From Diphasiastrum complanatum (Eukaryota; Streptophyta; Lycopodiopsida; Lycopodiales; Lycopodiaceae): 64,000 nucleotides of DNA. The notes beneath the pieces were generated by a model, which saw nothing but the letters and a program-made list of their open reading frames with translations, ran no database searches and was not told where the DNA came from. A program made the position numbers and the translations under genes. Positions 62,860 to 64,000 of the stretch are shown in pieces (the stretch's first letter is position 1; each line of letters starts with the position of its first letter). The stretch spans positions 6,066,982 through 6,130,981 of the forward strand of contig CM055102.1 of the NCBI GenBank assembly GCA_029204225.1, given 5' to 3'.

Positions 62860-63860
62860 ACTCACGGAGCTCATCTTGAGAGATGTACACCCAAGTTAGA
62901 TCTACCCAAGTTTGACGGTAGTTCGGACCCTCAAAGATTTCTACAAATCTTTGAGAATGCATGTGATGTGTATGGCGAAACATCTCCGATGCTATGGTCC
63001 AACTGTTTTCAATGACCATGATCGCTAAAGCACATGACTGGTTTTTTTGAAGATAAGATGAACTGGTCAATTTTGAAAGAGTCCTTTATCAAGCGTTTTT
63101 AAGTCCTTTCACTTGATCGAGAGTCCTTTTGTCAAATTAAGTAACATCAAAATGACAAAAGATGAACGTGTATGAGACTATATCAAACGTTTCAAACACC
63201 TCAAAAGTCAAGTACAAGAACAACCTCTGAAAAGATGTTCATCATCTAGTTTTTAGTCGACCTTCCAAGATGGATCAGATGTGAGCTTAAATCCAATGAT
63301 AAATATATGAGCCTAAAGGTAGCTATGTCTGATGCCATCAAGGAGGAAGATGAAGGATCAGATGTTGATGAATCCAAAGAAAGAAGAGCACCATGTGCTC
63401 CTATCCATGAGTCGAAGCCGATCGAGGACACCCGAGATCAGCTTTGGAAATCATAGTTGGAGTTGCTTAACAAGCAACAATCAGCTACAAATGGGGAAAC
63501 TCACCACCTAGTTTCAAACTACCCTGAAGTCATCCAAATCAATATGTCTGGTCAGCCAAACCCTGCACAGGTACCTTATAGACAAAAACCAATCTGGTGC
63601 CCACACTTGCCGGGCTATGCATCCTGCTGATGCTTGTCCTTCATATCAGCCTATCCAAGCACATGCAGTCCAACAATATGAAGAACAACTATCACAATTT
63701 GGAAATTTCTTGAATTATCATGAATACCCACAGAAAGTCCAGAACCATTAGCCATACAAGATAGCTATGTCGTTATACAAGGGCCATTGCACACCAGATG
63801 CTTCATCTATGGTGAAACTGGCAACTTCATGGTTGATTGTCTAGTCAAGACCAAGTAACC
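62860..63860 (+). pseudogene. Ty3/Gypsy gag remnant
   Basis: Plus-strand text, in shifting frames: KLDLPKFDGSSDPQRFLQIF, MIAKAHDWFFEDKMNW, FIKRF, MSDAIKEEDEGSD, DQLWKS, and a decayed zinc knuckle RCFIYGETGNFMVDC (second Cys and the His replaced). Many stops. Continues to within 150 bp of the window end. Confidence 0.8.
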
Positions 63861-64000
63861 ATGCTGAGTTGTCCCAACTATGTCAGAAAACACAGCCTTC
63901 AAAGACTACCCAAAACAACCAAGCAAAGTCCTACTTGCCCGAACACGTCAGTTATGATTCTCGATAGGATCCTCACGGAGAATACCACACGAGCACCATA
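63861..64000. other. Window end, probable continuation of the Gypsy relic
   Basis: Short unassigned sequence after the gag zinc knuckle; protease would be expected next if the element continues. Confidence 0.3.

Noticed and set aside
1-64000. tRNA, rRNA or organelle-derived inserts
   Set aside because: No cloverleaf with conserved arms, rRNA core motif or plastid/mitochondrial gene was recognised by eye. A tRNAscan and an organelle BLAST would be needed to exclude short ones.

Overview
The window reads as nuclear DNA of a land plant. It has GT-AG spliced genes, Copia, Gypsy, CACTA and hAT relics, a plant NLR immune-receptor gene and telomere-like TTTAGGG words. A restriction-endonuclease-type (R2-like) LINE, long (GA/CT)n tracts and one intron of about 21 kb point to a large-genome non-flowering plant such as a fern or lycophyte. 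That placement is inference; nothing here fixes the species.

The clearest host gene is COX5b, a mitochondrial cytochrome c oxidase subunit, on the minus strand. Six exons with matching phases run from 57707 down to 32359 and give a 167-residue protein with no broken frame. The last intron (32407-53605) is about 21.2 kb and holds a TSD-flanked LTR element (34358-37450), Copia debris and a hAT-like element of about 13.3 kb (39059-52399). Two other host-type genes are broken. One is an RPW8/CC-type NLR (13567 to 6914, minus) with frameshifts, three tandem 394-bp copies of part of its N-terminal domain and an R2-like LINE inside its LRR region (7385-10290). The other is an FCP1/HAD-like phosphatase (26445 to about 24560, minus), which ends next to an LTR. 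An aspartic-protease fragment (15396-15820) lies between palindromic repeats.

Layout: 1-6.6 kb Copia, CACTA and Gypsy relics; 6.9-13.6 kb NLR with LINE; 13.6-18.6 kb simple repeats, minisatellites and a protease fragment; 18.6-24.5 kb gene-poor DNA with two LTR copies; 24.5-27.9 kb HAD-like gene and candidate exons; 27.9-31.8 kb Copia relics; 32.1-57.7 kb COX5b with its element-filled introns; 58.2-64 kb nested Copia and Gypsy pieces in both orientations.

The most novel unit is the hAT-like element. It has inverted ends rich in GGACGCG words and a seven-exon BED/DUF659-type transposase reading inward from the right end. A small two-exon gene reads inward from the left end, directly upstream of its own polyadenylation signal. 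The interior is a large palindrome made of copies of a SNF2-helicase-like gene fragment, with TTTAGGG and TTCGAACC arrays. The transposase carries several lesions, so this copy looks inactive, while the small gene is open.
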